Assembly (NCBI RefSeq): GCF_021462265.1
Contig: NZ_JAJONF010000008.1
Coordinates: forward strand, 186,001-250,000
DNA length: 64,000 nucleotides
Reading direction: 5' to 3'
Origin: Streptomyces shenzhenensis
GTDB lineage: Bacteria; Actinomycetota; Actinomycetes; Streptomycetales; Streptomycetaceae
The first letter of the stretch is position 1. Every line of letters begins with the position of its first letter. The notes beneath the pieces were generated by a model. That model did not search any database and had not been told where the DNA came from. It worked only from the letters and a program-made list of their open reading frames with translations. Made by a program: the position numbers and the translations under genes. Positions 41,300 to 52,652 of the stretch are shown piece after piece.

Positions 41300-42889
41300 T
41301 CAGACCAGGTTCACCGAACGAGCCGACGTCGCCCCGATCTCCGCCTCCACCTCGGCCAGTACGCCGGGCGCCACCGTGTCGTCGACGGTGAGGACGGCCA
41401 ACGCCTCGCCGCCCGCCGCCGCGCGCGCGACCTGCATGCCGGCGATGTTGATGCCGGCCTCCCCGAGGATGCGGCCCACGGTGCCGACAACGCCCGGCCG
41501 GTCCTCGTAGCGCAGCACCAGCAGGTGGTCGGCGACCGCGAGATCGACGTCGTACTCGCCGACCGCGACGATCTTCTGCACGTTCTTCGGGCCGGCCAGC
41601 GTGCCCGAGACCGCGACCTCCTCGCCGCCCGCGAGGGTGCCGCGCACGGTGACGACGTTGCGGTGGTCGGCCGACTCCGAGCTGGTCGTCAGCCGTACCT
41701 CGACACCGCGCTCCTGCGCGAACAGCGGGGCGTTGACGTACGACACCGTCTCGTCGACGACGTCCTCGAAGACACCCTTGAGCGCGGACAGCTCCAGCAC
41801 CTTCACGTCGTGCTGGGTGATCTCGCCGTAGACCTCGACGTCGAGGCGGACCGCGACCTCACCGGCGAGCGCGGTGAAGATACGGCCCAGGCGCTCGGCG
41901 AGGGGCAGGCCCGGCTTGACGTCCTCGGCGATGACACCGCCCTGGACGTTCACCGCGTCCGGGACCAGCTCGCCGGCGAGGGCGAGGCGGACGGACCTGG
42001 CGACCGCGATGCCCGCCTTCTCCTGGGCCTCGTCGGTGGAGGCGCCGAGGTGCGGGGTGCAGACGACCTGGTCGAGCTCGAAGAGCGGGGAGTCGGTGCA
42101 CGGCTCCTTGGCGTAGACGTCGAGGCCCGCGCCGGCCACCCGGCCCTCCTTGAGCGCCGCGTACAGCGCCTCCTCGTCGACGATGCCACCGCGCGCGGCG
42201 TTGACGATCCGCACCGACGGCTTGACCTTGCGCAGCGCCTCGTCGCCGATCAGACCGACCGTCTCGGGGGTCTTCGGAAGGTGCACGGTGATGAAGTCGG
42301 CGACTTCGAGCAGCTCGTCCAGCGACAGCACCTTGACGCCCATCTGCGCGGCGCGGGCGGGCTGGATGTAGGGGTCGTACGCCACGACCTTCATGCCGAA
42401 GGCGGACATGCGCTGGGCGACCAGGGCACCGATGCGGCCGAGGCCGACGACACCGAGGGTCTTCTCGGCGAGCTCGACGCCGGTGTACTTGCTGCGCTTC
42501 CACTCGCCGTTCTTCAGCGCGGAGTTGGCCTGCGGAATGTGGCGGGCGCTGGAGATGAGCAGACCGCAGGCCAGTTCGGCGGCGGTCACGATGTTGGAGG
42601 TCGGGGCGTTGACGACCATCACGCCGGCCTTGGTGGCGGCGGAGACGTCGACGTTGTCCAGGCCGACGCCGGCTCGGGCGACGACCTTCAGCTTCCTGGC
42701 GGCCGCGATGGCCTCGGCGTCGACCTTGGTGGCGGAGCGGATCAGGATCGCGTCCACGTCGGCGATGGCGGGGAGCAGCTCGGCTCGGTCTGCTCCGTTC
42801 GCGTGCCGGATCTCGAAGTCCGGGCCCAGCGCGTCGACGGTGGCGGGCGACAGCTCTTCAGCGATGAGTACGACAGGTTTCGAGCTCAC
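41300..42889 (-). CDS. serA: D-3-phosphoglycerate dehydrogenase
   Basis: A 529-residue type-1 PGDH, first step of serine synthesis. An NAD-binding Rossmann domain (GVVGLGRIGALVAQRM) sits within the substrate domain (RSATKVDAEAI, VARAGVGLDNVD). Catalytic Arg, Glu and His are in NAARGGIVDEEAL, LDVYAKEP and TPHLGASTDEAQ. An allosteric ASB domain (about 310-450) and a C-terminal ACT domain (about 455-529, RYEDRPGVVGTVGRILGEAGINI) follow, so serine feedback is likely. GTG 42889 has AGGA six bases upstream and begins VSSKPVVLIAEE; longer N-termini are not family-like. It follows ilvC, but a terminator separates them. Confidence 0.95.
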   Translation of the reverse strand: MSSKPVVLIAEELSPATVDALGPDFEIRHANGADRAELLPAIADVDAILIRSATKVDAEAIAAARKLKVVARAGVGLDNVDVSAATKAGVMVVNAPTSNIVTAAELACGLLISSARHIPQANSALKNGEWKRSKYTGVELAEKTLGVVGLGRIGALVAQRMSAFGMKVVAYDPYIQPARAAQMGVKVLSLDELLEVADFITVHLPKTPETVGLIGDEALRKVKPSVRIVNAARGGIVDEEALYAALKEGRVAGAGLDVYAKEPCTDSPLFELDQVVCTPHLGASTDEAQEKAGIAVARSVRLALAGELVPDAVNVQGGVIAEDVKPGLPLAERLGRIFTALAGEVAVRLDVEVYGEITQHDVKVLELSALKGVFEDVVDETVSYVNAPLFAQERGVEVRLTTSSESADHRNVVTVRGTLAGGEEVAVSGTLAGPKNVQKIVAVGEYDVDLAVADHLLVLRYEDRPGVVGTVGRILGEAGINIAGMQVARAAAGGEALAVLTVDDTVAPGVLAEVEAEIGATSARSVNLV

Positions 42890-43080
42890 GTGAGTCCTCA
42901 CATGTCCAATGCGGACGGCCGTCCCGACGGCCGCAGGCGGTGGAGGTTGGCTAGCCGCGTGGAGACGCACGACGCTGTGGGCCTGACGCGTATGTAGTAC
43001 CGCAGTGTAGTGGCGTGGCGGAGGTCGTCCTGCGCCTCGGCGGAAGGATCACCCGTCTGGGATTCGACGGGACGGACAAC

Positions 43081-43105
43081 AGGGCCGGGGCACCGCCCCG
43101 GCCCT
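43081..43105 (-). terminator. Terminator of ilvC
   Basis: An 11-bp perfect stem with a 3-base loop (43081-43091 with 43095-43105), 12 bases past the ilvC stop. Confidence 0.7.
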
Positions 43106-43117
43106 GTCACCTGGGGC

Positions 43118-44257
<1,140 letters not shown>

Positions 44258-44782
44258 TTACGCAGATCGGTCGAGGGCGCGCAGCGACCGGTCGGTGATC
44301 GAACGGGCCCCGCGCCCGATCGCGATGGTGCCGGACTGCACCAGTTCCTTGATGCCGAACGGCTCCAGCATCTTGAGCATGGCGGTCAGCTTCTCGCTGC
44401 TGCCGGTCGCCTCCACGGTGACGGCCTCCGGGGAGACGTCGACGGTCTTGGCGCGGAAGAGCTGGACGATCTCGACGATCTGGGAGCGCGTCTCGTTGTC
44501 GGCGCGCACCTTCACCAGAACGAGTTCCCGCTGAACGGCCGCACCCGGCTCCAGTTCGACGATCTTGAGCACCTCGACGAGCTTGTTGAGCTGCTTGGTG
44601 ACCTGCTCCAGCGGCAGCGCCTCGACGCTCACCACGATCGTGATGCGGGAGATGTCGGCGTGCTCGGTGACGCCGACGGCGAGCGAGTCGATGTTGAAGC
44701 CGCGACGGGAGAACAGGGCCGCGATCCGGGCGAGGATGCCCGGCTTGTTCTCCACCAGGACGGAGAGCGTGTGCTTGGACAT
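44258..44782 (-). CDS. ilvN: Acetolactate synthase small regulatory subunit
   Basis: A 174-residue regulatory subunit with an N-terminal ACT domain (MSKHTLSVLVENKPGILARIAALFSRRGFNIDSLAVG) that binds valine, and a C-terminal conserved domain (VELVLVKVRADNETRSQI-like, VDVSPEAVTVEATGSSEKL). It activates and confers feedback on the large subunit. The ribosome site upstream of ATG 44782 is poor (CAGAAGAAA), yet the 32-base spacing after ilvB implies coupled expression. Confidence 0.94.
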   Translation of the reverse strand: MSKHTLSVLVENKPGILARIAALFSRRGFNIDSLAVGVTEHADISRITIVVSVEALPLEQVTKQLNKLVEVLKIVELEPGAAVQRELVLVKVRADNETRSQIVEIVQLFRAKTVDVSPEAVTVEATGSSEKLTAMLKMLEPFGIKELVQSGTIAIGRGARSITDRSLRALDRSA

Positions 44783-44814
44783 TTTCTTCTGCGTCTCTCT
44801 CTTGCGTCTCTCGC

Positions 44815-46680
44815 TCAGTCGTCTTCGTTGTCGCCGAAGTCGGGGCGGACGTCCCGGGCGGCCATGATCTCGTCGTTGGAGGTGCCGGCGGCGACCATCG
44901 GCCACACCATGGCGTCCTCGTGGACGATGAAGTCGACGACGACGGGGCGGTCGTTGATCGAGTTCGCCTCTTCGATGACCTTGTCCAGGTCGTCCGGGGA
45001 CTCGCAGCGGATGGCGTGGCAGCCCATGGCCTCCGACAGCTTGACGAAGTCGGGGACCCGGGTGCCGCGGGCGTCCGGGTTGACGTCGTCGGGCCCGGAG
45101 TGCAGCACCGTGTTGGAGTACCGCTGGTTGTAGAAGAGGGTCTGCCACTGGCGGACCATCCCGAGGGCGCCGTTGTTGATGATGGCGACCTTGATCGGGA
45201 TGTTGTTCAGGGCGCAGGTGGTCAGTTCCTGGTTGGTCATCTGGAAGCAGCCGTCGCCGTCGATCGCCCAGACCGTCTGGCCGGGAACACCGGCCTTGGC
45301 GCCCATGGCCGCCGGGACCGCGTATCCCATGGTTCCGGCGCCGCCGGAGTTCAGCCAGGTGGCGGGCCTCTCGTACTGCACGTAGTGCGCGGCCCACATC
45401 TGGTGCTGGCCGACGCCCGCCGCGAAGATCGTGCCCTGCGGGGCGAGCTGCCCGATGCGCTCGATGACCTGCTGCGGCGAGAGCGAGCCGTTGTCGGGCA
45501 GGTCGTAGCCCAGCGGATAGGTCTCGCGCCAGCGGCTGAGGTCCTTCCACCAGGCCGCGTACCTTGTCCTGGCGGCCTCGCCCTGGTGGCCCTCGCTGTG
45601 CTCCTTCTGCACCGCCTGGATCAGGTCGGCGATCACCTCGCGGGCGTCGCCGACGATCGGCACGTCGGCGACGCGGTTCTTGCCGATCTCCGCGGGGTCG
45701 ATGTCGGCGTGGACGATCTTCGCGTACGGGGCGAAGCTGTCCAGCTTGCCGGTGACGCGGTCGTCGAAGCGGGCTCCGAGGGCGACGATCAGGTCGGCCT
45801 TCTGCAACGCGGTGACGGCGGTGACCGCACCGTGCATGCCCGGCATTCCCACGTGCAGCGGGTGGCTGTCGGGGAACGCGCCGAGCGCCATCAGGGTGGT
45901 GGTGACGGGCGCTCCGGTGAGTTCGGCGAGGACCTTCAGCTCGGCGGTGGCGCCGGCCTTGATCACGCCGCCGCCGACGTAGAGGACGGGCCGCTTCGCG
46001 GAAGTGATCAGCTTGGCGGCCTCGCGGATCTGCTTGGCGTGCGGCTTGGTCACCGGGCGGTAGCCGGGCAGGTCCAGGACCGGCGGCCAGGAGAAGGTGG
46101 TCTTCGCCTGGAGGGCGTCCTTGGCGATGTCGACCAGGACCGGGCCGGGGCGGCCGGTGGAGGCGATGTGGAACGCCTGCGCGATCACCCGGGGGATGTC
46201 CTCGGCCTTGGTGACCAGGAAGTTGTGCTTGGTGATCGGCATGGTGATGCCGACGATGTCCGCCTCCTGGAAGGCGTCCGTGCCGATCGAGGAGGACGCG
46301 ACCTGCCCGGTGATCGCCACGAGCGGCACCGAGTCCATGTGCGCGTCCGCGATCGGCGTCACCAGGTTCGTCGCCCCCGGGCCGCTCGTCGCCATGCAGA
46401 CGCCGACCTTGCCGGTGGCCTGCGCGTAGCCGGTGGCCGCGTGTCCGGCGCCCTGCTCGTGCCGGCACAGGACGTGGCGCACCCGGGTGGAGTCCATCAG
46501 CGGGTCGTAGGCCGGCAGGATCGCGCCGCCGGGGATGCCGAATACCGTGTCAGCGCCGACCTCCTCAAGCGAGCGGATGAGGGACTTCGCACCCGTGACG
46601 TGCTCGACGGGGGCGGACTGCTGTCCTCCGGAACGGGGCCGCGGCTGCGGATGGTGGGCCCCGGTGGCCTGCTCGGTCAT
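44815..46680 (-). CDS. ilvB: Acetolactate synthase large catalytic subunit
   Basis: A 621-residue ThDP- and FAD-dependent enzyme making 2-acetolactate or 2-aceto-2-hydroxybutyrate, the first common step for valine, leucine and isoleucine. The ThDP-binding pattern is clear: the catalytic Glu region [14 protein letters not shown], the activating [14 protein letters not shown] segment, and the C-terminal diphosphate motif [32 protein letters not shown] 46680 ([10 protein letters not shown]) has GAGAAG 9 bases upstream; ATG 46686 is the alternative. It is preceded by a leader peptide and attenuator. Confidence 0.95.
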   Translation of the reverse strand: MTEQATGAHHPQPRPRSGGQQSAPVEHVTGAKSLIRSLEEVGADTVFGIPGGAILPAYDPLMDSTRVRHVLCRHEQGAGHAATGYAQATGKVGVCMATSGPGATNLVTPIADAHMDSVPLVAITGQVASSSIGTDAFQEADIVGITMPITKHNFLVTKAEDIPRVIAQAFHIASTGRPGPVLVDIAKDALQAKTTFSWPPVLDLPGYRPVTKPHAKQIREAAKLITSAKRPVLYVGGGVIKAGATAELKVLAELTGAPVTTTLMALGAFPDSHPLHVGMPGMHGAVTAVTALQKADLIVALGARFDDRVTGKLDSFAPYAKIVHADIDPAEIGKNRVADVPIVGDAREVIADLIQAVQKEHSEGHQGEAARTRYAAWWKDLSRWRETYPLGYDLPDNGSLSPQQVIERIGQLAPQGTIFAAGVGQHQMWAAHYVQYERPATWLNSGGAGTMGYAVPAAMGAKAGVPGQTVWAIDGDGCFQMTNQELTTCALNNIPIKVAIINNGALGMVRQWQTLFYNQRYSNTVLHSGPDDVNPDARGTRVPDFVKLSEAMGCHAIRCESPDDLDKVIEEANSINDRPVVVDFIVHEDAMVWPMVAAGTSNDEIMAARDVRPDFGDNEDD

Positions 46681-46760
46681 CGGCATTCTCTTCTCGATGC
46701 TGAGGGTTTTCGCGAGGTTCGTACGGATTTTCGCTGCCGTACGTCTGGTGCTGGTGCAAC

Positions 46761-46794
46761 AAAAAACCCCTCGTGCCAAAAGGCAAGCGAGGGG
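46761..46794 (-). terminator. ilvB attenuator terminator
   Basis: On the minus strand the stem CCCCTCG-cTTGCC / GGCA-CGAGGGG (46794-46767, loop AAAA complement) is followed by TTTTTT (46766-46761), 75 bases upstream of ilvB. Confidence 0.85.
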
Positions 46795-46821
46795 AGCGCG
46801 CCGGTGTGGTCGCTGGGGTTT

Positions 46822-46837
46822 CCGGAGTCTTCTCCGG
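46822..46837 (-). promoter_or_regulatory. Pause-type hairpin in the ilvB leader
   Basis: CCGGAG-TCTT-CTCCGG forms a compact stem between the leader peptide stop and the terminator, where a pause or anti-antiterminator hairpin is expected. Confidence 0.5.
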
Positions 46838-46848
46838 TGGGTCCCAGC

Positions 46849-46890
46849 TCAGCCGACGCGCTGTCCAAGTACGAGGATTCGGGTGCGCAT
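46849..46890 (-). CDS. ilvB leader peptide
   Basis: ATG 46890 to TGA 46849 encodes MRTRILVLGQRVG. The adjacent Ile-Leu-Val-Leu codons are the stalling signal for branched-chain amino acid control. It is the same type of leader peptide known upstream of ilvB in Streptomyces. Confidence 0.85.
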   Translation of the reverse strand: MRTRILVLGQRVG

Positions 46891-47045
46891 GGAACTGACC
46901 CTCCCCCCGACGCGCACCACGTGTCAAGTGAGTGGGACGGGAGTCTCATCATGTGAGCGTAGGGGAACTTCCGCCGCCTGGTACTACGGGCACGCCAGCG
47001 TGCACCCCACCGGTGTACACCCCTGAGCCTCTTCTCATGGTCCGC

Positions 47046-50000
47046 TCACCTCCGGGGCGCTCCCGTCGGTGTCGGGGCCACGACCGTGCTCAGTCCTTCG
47101 GGCCTCCGTGCGGCCGCGCCCTCGACACCGACGCGCCCCTCCGGCTCTCTCACGACGCCCGCGAAGGCCGGCTCGGCGGGTGCGTGCGGAACCGGGTAGT
47201 GGCCGGAACCGAGCGCCCGGCGCAGCCGGTACTCGTCCACCGGGCCGGAGAACGCCATGCCCATCCCGTGCGTGCAGCCCATCGCGCGCAACGCCGTGAC
47301 CTGCTCGGGCAGGTCCACACCCTCGGCCACGGACTCCAGGCCCAGATCGCAGGCGATCCGCAGCAGACCACTGGTGATCTTGTGCAGCCGGGCCGACTCG
47401 ACGACTCCCTCGACCAGACCGCGGTCGAGCTTGAGCACGTCTACGGGGAGTTTCCGCAGCGCCGTGATCGCCGCGTAGCCGCTGCCGAAGCCGTCCAGGG
47501 CGATCCGGACACCGTGCCGGCTGAGCGCGGTCAGCCGCCGCTCCAGCTCGTCCAGCGGGACCCTGGGATCGGTGTCGGACAGCTCCAGGACCAGCGCGCC
47601 CGAGGGCAGCGCGTGCCGGGTGAGCAGGGCCTCCACGGAACCGAGCGGCGAGGACCGGTCGAGCAGCCGCCGGGCGGAGGTCCGGACGGCGACCGGCACC
47701 AGCAGCCCGCCGGCGGCCCGCTCGGCGGCCTGCTCGACCGCCTCCTGGAGGATCCAGCGGTCCAGCTCGGCCGTCTTGTCGCTGTCCTCGGCGACCCGCA
47801 GGAACTCGGCCGGCGTGAACAGCACCCCCTGCGAGGAACGCCAGCGCGCCTGCGCGGAGACCGATGCGATCCGGCCGCTCTCCAGGGAGACCACCGGCTG
47901 GTGCAGCAGCGCGAACTCACCGTCGTGCAGGGCGGCCCGCAGCCGGGTGGCCAGTTCCGCCTTGCGTACGACGTCCTGCTGCATCTGCGGCTTGTACAGC
48001 TTGACGCGGCCCTTTCCGGCCGCCTTGGCGCGGTACATCGCCAGGTCGGCGTTGCGCAGCAGTTCACCGGCGCCGAGGCCCGGTTCGGCGAAGGCGACAC
48101 CGATGGACGCGTTGACACGGACATCGTTGCCGTCAATGGCGTACGGCTGGGAGAGGGTCACCCTGAGGCGGTCGGCGAGCTCCAGGATGTGCCGCTCCCG
48201 GGCACTGCGGTCACGGGTGCCGTCACCGACGATCAGCGCCGCGAACTCGTCGCCGCCCAGCCGGGACGCGGTGTCGCCCTGGCGGACCGCGTCCTGGAGT
48301 CTGCGCGCGGCCTGGACGAGCAGTTCGTCCCCGGCCTGGTGCCCGATCGTGTCGTTGACGGCCTTGAACCCGTCCAGGTCGATGAAGAGCACCGCCGTGT
48401 TCCTGAGGGCGGGGCCCCGGTCGGAGGAACGGCGGCCGGACAGGGCCTGCTGCACGCGCCGGGTGAACAGGGCGCGGTTGGGCAGGTCGGTGAGCGGGTC
48501 GTGCTCGGCGTTGTGCTGGAGCTGCGCCTGCAGGCGCACTCTTTCGGTCACGTCCCGGCTGTTGAAGATGAGGCCGCCGTGGTGGCGGTTGACGGTGGAC
48601 TCGACGTTGAGCCAGCCGCCGTCGCCGGAGCGGAACCGGCACTCGATGCGGGTGGTGGGTTCCTCCTGGGGCCTGGCGGCGAGGAAGCGGCGCACCTCGT
48701 GCACCACGCAGCCCAGGTCCTCCGGGTGGATGAGGTTGGCCAGTTCAGAACCCACCAGCTCGTCGGCGGGCCGTCCGTAGACCCCGGCGGCGGCCGGGGA
48801 GACGTACCGGAGGATGCCGTTGGGCGCGGCGATCATGATGACGTCGCTCGAGCCCTGCACCAGGGACCGGAAGTGGTTCTCCTGCTGGGCCAGTTCCTGG
48901 GTGAGGGTGATGTTGTCGAGCAGCATGATGCCCTGGCGCACGACGAGCGCGAGGACCACGCAGCCGGCGGTGATCAGGACGACGTGGTCGGGGCTGCGGC
49001 CGTTGAGGACGTTGTAGAGGATGCCCAGGGTGCACACGGCGGCGGCCAGGTACGGGGTGAGCGCGGCCAGGGAACCGGTGATCGGCCGGCCCGCCGGGTA
49101 CCGGCCGTGATCGCCTCCCGGCGCGGGCGCGGACGGCTGCTTGGGCGCCGTGGCCCGCCCGCCGGGCATGTGCTCGTGCACCACGCGCGTGTGCCCCTCG
49201 GGATCGGGGGCGCCCTGCGACTGGGGTGCGGCCCAGGGGGCGTACGCCAGCAGCAGCGAGCCGGCGAACCAGCCCGCGTCCAGCAGCTGGCCGGAGCGGT
49301 AACTGCTGTGCAGCAGCGGCGAGGTGAACAGTGCGTCGCACATCACGGTCAGGGCGAGGGCGCCGATCGCGGTGTTCACCGCGGTGCGGTTGCCCGGCGA
49401 GCGCCGGAAGTGCAGCGCGAGCACCATGCTGACCAGAGCGATGTCCAGCAGCGGGTAAGCCAGCGAGAGCGCGGTGTGCTCGACGCTGGGTCCGTCGAAC
49501 CGGGCGGCCTGGGCGAGCGCGAGGCTCCATGAGAGGGTGAGCAGGGAGCCGCCGATCAGCCAGGCGTCCAGCGCCAGGCAGATCCAGCCGGCCCTGGTCA
49601 TGGGCCGCTTGGCCAGCACCAGCAGGCCGACGATGGCGGGCGGCGCGAAACAGAGGAAGAACAGGTCGGCGTAGCTGGGGCTGGGCACCGGCCGCTGGAG
49701 CACGACCTCGTACCACCCCCAGACCGCGTTGCCGAGGGCCGCCATCGCCGAGGAGAGGGCGAACAGCAGCCAGGCGGGTCGAAAGCGGACCCGCGGGGAG
49801 CGGGCGTAGAGGAAGCACGACACGGCGGCGGTGCCGGCGGCCGCGGTCAGACCGAAGTCGCCCATGAACAGGGCGATCTGGTTCGAGCCCCAGTCGAACG
49901 CGGCACCGACGGCGTATCCCGCGCAGATCAGGGCCAGGACGAGTTGGCGGACCATGCCGGTCCCGCCGTCGGTGACCGGCGGCCGGGGGTGCGGCATCCC

Positions 50001-50063
50001 CACCGGAGGCTGTGCCCGCAGCCTCCCGGGGAGGGTGGTCGTCACAGGCGTCGACGCTGTCAC
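47046..50063 (-). CDS. Membrane PAS-GGDEF-EAL protein with degenerate EAL domain
   Basis: An approximately 1005-residue c-di-GMP signalling protein. Eight to ten membrane helices (about 35-395) are followed by a PAS domain (FRSLVQGSSDVIMIAAPNG) and a GGDEF domain near residues 520-680. The GGDEF motif is intact (RLGGDEFAAL, about 603-607), with an RxxD inhibitory site (RQGD) five residues before, so cyclase activity with product inhibition is expected. The EAL domain is degenerate: the EAL triplet is SAQ (ASVSAQARW), and DDFGTG reads DGFGSG. KLD and AEGVD remain. GTG 50063 has GGGAG 6 bases upstream; ATG 50243 is the alternative and adds 60 Pro-rich residues. Confidence 0.85.
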   Translation of the reverse strand: MTASTPVTTTLPGRLRAQPPVGMPHPRPPVTDGGTGMVRQLVLALICAGYAVGAAFDWGSNQIALFMGDFGLTAAAGTAAVSCFLYARSPRVRFRPAWLLFALSSAMAALGNAVWGWYEVVLQRPVPSPSYADLFFLCFAPPAIVGLLVLAKRPMTRAGWICLALDAWLIGGSLLTLSWSLALAQAARFDGPSVEHTALSLAYPLLDIALVSMVLALHFRRSPGNRTAVNTAIGALALTVMCDALFTSPLLHSSYRSGQLLDAGWFAGSLLLAYAPWAAPQSQGAPDPEGHTRVVHEHMPGGRATAPKQPSAPAPGGDHGRYPAGRPITGSLAALTPYLAAAVCTLGILYNVLNGRSPDHVVLITAGCVVLALVVRQGIMLLDNITLTQELAQQENHFRSLVQGSSDVIMIAAPNGILRYVSPAAAGVYGRPADELVGSELANLIHPEDLGCVVHEVRRFLAARPQEEPTTRIECRFRSGDGGWLNVESTVNRHHGGLIFNSRDVTERVRLQAQLQHNAEHDPLTDLPNRALFTRRVQQALSGRRSSDRGPALRNTAVLFIDLDGFKAVNDTIGHQAGDELLVQAARRLQDAVRQGDTASRLGGDEFAALIVGDGTRDRSARERHILELADRLRVTLSQPYAIDGNDVRVNASIGVAFAEPGLGAGELLRNADLAMYRAKAAGKGRVKLYKPQMQQDVVRKAELATRLRAALHDGEFALLHQPVVSLESGRIASVSAQARWRSSQGVLFTPAEFLRVAEDSDKTAELDRWILQEAVEQAAERAAGGLLVPVAVRTSARRLLDRSSPLGSVEALLTRHALPSGALVLELSDTDPRVPLDELERRLTALSRHGVRIALDGFGSGYAAITALRKLPVDVLKLDRGLVEGVVESARLHKITSGLLRIACDLGLESVAEGVDLPEQVTALRAMGCTHGMGMAFSGPVDEYRLRRALGSGHYPVPHAPAEPAFAGVVREPEGRVGVEGAAARRPEGLSTVVAPTPTGAPRR

Positions 50064-50465
50064 CGGATGCTCCCGGTCCCCGTCGCCTTCGGGTCCCTCG
50101 GGTCCCGGTGCGCCGGGTGGGAGTGCCTCCCGCGTCCGCCGTGCCCGCGGTGGTGGTGATGGCTGGTGTGGTGGCCGCGTCTGCGCGCAGCCGTGCGCCA
50201 GGGTCGCCGCCGGCGGCTCCGCCGCGTCGGATCGTTCGTCCATAGGCCGTGCATCGCCCGTCGCCCCCCTCACGAATCTGAAATGTCCAACCCCGGCGCC
50301 GAACGGTGCACGGCGCTGCCCCCTCCCGGACGATACACCAGTCTCGTCACTCAGGGACATAGCTTCTCTACGCTCCGTGACGACCAGCGGCTATGCGCGT
50401 ACGCACCGCGCCCGGAGGATTGCGGAACGTACCGGAAGCGGATCGCACGCCTCTTGCCGCGACGG

Positions 50466-51416
50466 TCAGTTGTCGGTGGACCCCGTCGTCAAAATCACGT
50501 TCCGCAACGGCTCCTGGTTCACGAACCGCTTCAACTGCTCGGTGACGAGGCGCCTGGCGCGCGGCAGGAACGCCGAGGTGGGGCCGCCGACATGAGGGCT
50601 GATCAGCACACCGGGCGCCTGCCACAAGGGGTGTCCGGCGGGCAGCGGCTCGGGGTCGGTGACGTCCAGGGCGGCGGTGAGGCGGCCGGTCTCCAGCTCG
50701 CCGAGGAGGGCCTTGGTGTCCACGACGGGCCCGCGGGCGACGTTCACGAGCAGCGCGCCGTCCTTCATCCGCGCGAGGAACTCCGCGTCGACCAGGCCAC
50801 GCGTGGTGTCCGTGAGGGGCGTGGAAAGGATGACGACATCGGCTTCCGGAAGCAGATTCGGCAGTTCGGTGAGCGGAAGCACGGGACCGCGCGCCGAGGC
50901 GCGCCCGGAGCGCGCGACGCGCGCCACCCGCGCAACCTCGAAGGGCGCGAGCCGGTCCTCGATGGCCGCGCCGATGGCGCCGTAGCCGACGATGAGGACG
51001 GACTTGTCGGCGAGGGCCGGGCGGAAGCCCCCCTCCCAGTGCTCCCGCTGCTGGGCACGCACGAACCCCGGGATGCCGCGCAGGGACGCCAGCGTGAGCG
51101 TGAGCGCGAGTTCGGCGGTGCTCGCCTCGTGCACGCCGCGCGCGTTGCACAGCGGTACGCCGGGCGCGATGAGGCCGATCGCGGCGATCATGTCGTCGAC
51201 ACCGGCGGTGAGGGTCTGGATGAGCCGGACGTTCCGCATCTCCGCCAGCGGCCGCACCTTGACCTGCTGCCGCTTCATGTAGGGGACGACGTACACGGCG
51301 CAGTCGGCGGGGTCACCGGGAAACTCCTGGCCGCCGTCCCAGAAGAGGTAGTCGAGCCCTTGGGGGAGCTCCTGGAACTCGGCCGGCGGGATGGGGAGCC
51401 ATACGTCGGAGGTCAT
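50466..51416 (-). CDS. D-isomer-specific 2-hydroxyacid dehydrogenase
   Basis: A 316-residue NAD(P)-dependent enzyme. It has VGYGAIGAAIEDRLAPF (Rossmann), the catalytic Arg in NVARGPVVDTKALL, Glu in DVTDPEPLPAGHPLWQ and the His in VLISPHVGGPTS. These are the marks of the hydroxyacid reductase family (glyoxylate, hydroxypyruvate or phenylpyruvate reductases), but the N-terminal substrate domain does not match SerA. ATG 51416 begins MTSDVWLPIPPAEF. It is convergent with nothing and lies alone; the substrate is unknown. Confidence 0.85.
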   Translation of the reverse strand: MTSDVWLPIPPAEFQELPQGLDYLFWDGGQEFPGDPADCAVYVVPYMKRQQVKVRPLAEMRNVRLIQTLTAGVDDMIAAIGLIAPGVPLCNARGVHEASTAELALTLTLASLRGIPGFVRAQQREHWEGGFRPALADKSVLIVGYGAIGAAIEDRLAPFEVARVARVARSGRASARGPVLPLTELPNLLPEADVVILSTPLTDTTRGLVDAEFLARMKDGALLVNVARGPVVDTKALLGELETGRLTAALDVTDPEPLPAGHPLWQAPGVLISPHVGGPTSAFLPRARRLVTEQLKRFVNQEPLRNVILTTGSTDN

Positions 51417-51490
51417 GGTCAGGAGGCTATGTCAGAGGTGTGGGGGCGAGCGGGTTAGGTTGGGGGACGGAGAAGGAGGTTCACGGGCTG

Positions 51491-52489
51491 GTGGAGCGCA
51501 GGACGATCGGCGCGGGGGCGCTCGCGGTGGGGGCCGTCGGACTCGGGTGCATGCCGATGAGCTGGGCGTACAGCGGGTCGCGGCAGCGGGGCGACGAGTC
51601 GCTGCGGGCGGTGCACGGGGCGCTGGATCTGGGCGTGACGCTCCTTGACACGGCCGACATGTACGGCCCGTTCACCAATGAGCTGCTGCTGGGGCGGGTG
51701 CTCAGGCAACGCCGTGCGGAGGCCTTCGTGTCGACGAAGGTGGGCCTGCTGGTGGGCGAGCAGCACATCGTGGCGAACGGCAGGCCCGGCTACGTGAGGC
51801 GGGCGTGCGACGCGTCGCTGCGCAGGCTCCAGACCGATGTCATAGACCTCTACCAGCTGCACCGCGCCGACCCCGAGGTTCCGGTCGAGGAGACCTGGGG
51901 CGCGATGGCGGAACTGGTGCGGGCGGGGAAGGTGCGGGCGCTGGGGTTGTGCGCCGTGGGGGCGCGCGGGGGGCGCCGATCCGGCGCGCACCTGCATGAC
52001 GCGACCCTGCGGCAGCTTCGGCGGGTGCAGCAGGTGTTTCCGGTGACCGCGGTGCAGGCGGAGCTGTCGGTGTGGTCGCCGGAGGCGCTGGAGTCGCTGC
52101 TGCCGTGGTGCGCGGCCCGGGGGGTGGGGTTCCTCGCGGCGATGCCGCTCGGCAACGGGTTCCTGACCGGGACGCTCACGCCGGGTGAGGGGTTCGAACC
52201 CGATGACCTGCGGGCGCGGCATCCGCGCTTCACGGCGGAGATGATGGCGGCGAACCAGCCGATCGTGGCGGGGCTGCGGCGGGTGGCGGCCCGGCGGGGG
52301 GACGGTGTCACGGCCGCTCAGGTGGCGCTGGCGTGGGTGCTGGCGCAGGGGCGGCATGTGGTGCCGGTGCCGGGGGCGAAGCAGGGGCGGTGGGTGGCCG
52401 AGAACGCCGGGTCGGTGGATGTGCGGCTGACTGCGGAGGATCTGAGGGAACTGGGCGGGCTGCCTGCCGCGCAGGGGTCGTGGGACTAG
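51491..52489 (+). CDS. Aldo/keto reductase
   Basis: A 332-residue TIM-barrel NADPH oxidoreductase. The AKR catalytic tetrad is visible: Asp and Tyr in LLDTADMYGPFTN, Lys in FVSTKVGLL and His in DLYQLHRAD. The cofactor end (HVVPVPGAKQGRWVAENAGS) is typical. GTG 51491 has AAGGAGG about 11 bases upstream; a longer in-frame version from 51440 is possible. Divergent from the hydroxyacid dehydrogenase gene. The substrate cannot be read from sequence; the family includes sugar and ketone reductases. Confidence 0.88.
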   Translation: MERRTIGAGALAVGAVGLGCMPMSWAYSGSRQRGDESLRAVHGALDLGVTLLDTADMYGPFTNELLLGRVLRQRRAEAFVSTKVGLLVGEQHIVANGRPGYVRRACDASLRRLQTDVIDLYQLHRADPEVPVEETWGAMAELVRAGKVRALGLCAVGARGGRRSGAHLHDATLRQLRRVQQVFPVTAVQAELSVWSPEALESLLPWCAARGVGFLAAMPLGNGFLTGTLTPGEGFEPDDLRARHPRFTAEMMAANQPIVAGLRRVAARRGDGVTAAQVALAWVLAQGRHVVPVPGAKQGRWVAENAGSVDVRLTAEDLRELGGLPAAQGSWD

Positions 52490-52652
52490 CACGGCGATCG
52501 CCGTGCTCCGCGAGTGGTTCGGTGCGGCACCGTCGTGGCTGGTCGCGCCCACGCCGCGGAGCCGCATATCGGTACAGCCCCGCGCCCCCGACGGGGCGCT
52601 GCACTACCGTCGGTACCAGGATCCGCCTGGTCGTTTCGAAGGGACCGTGATC

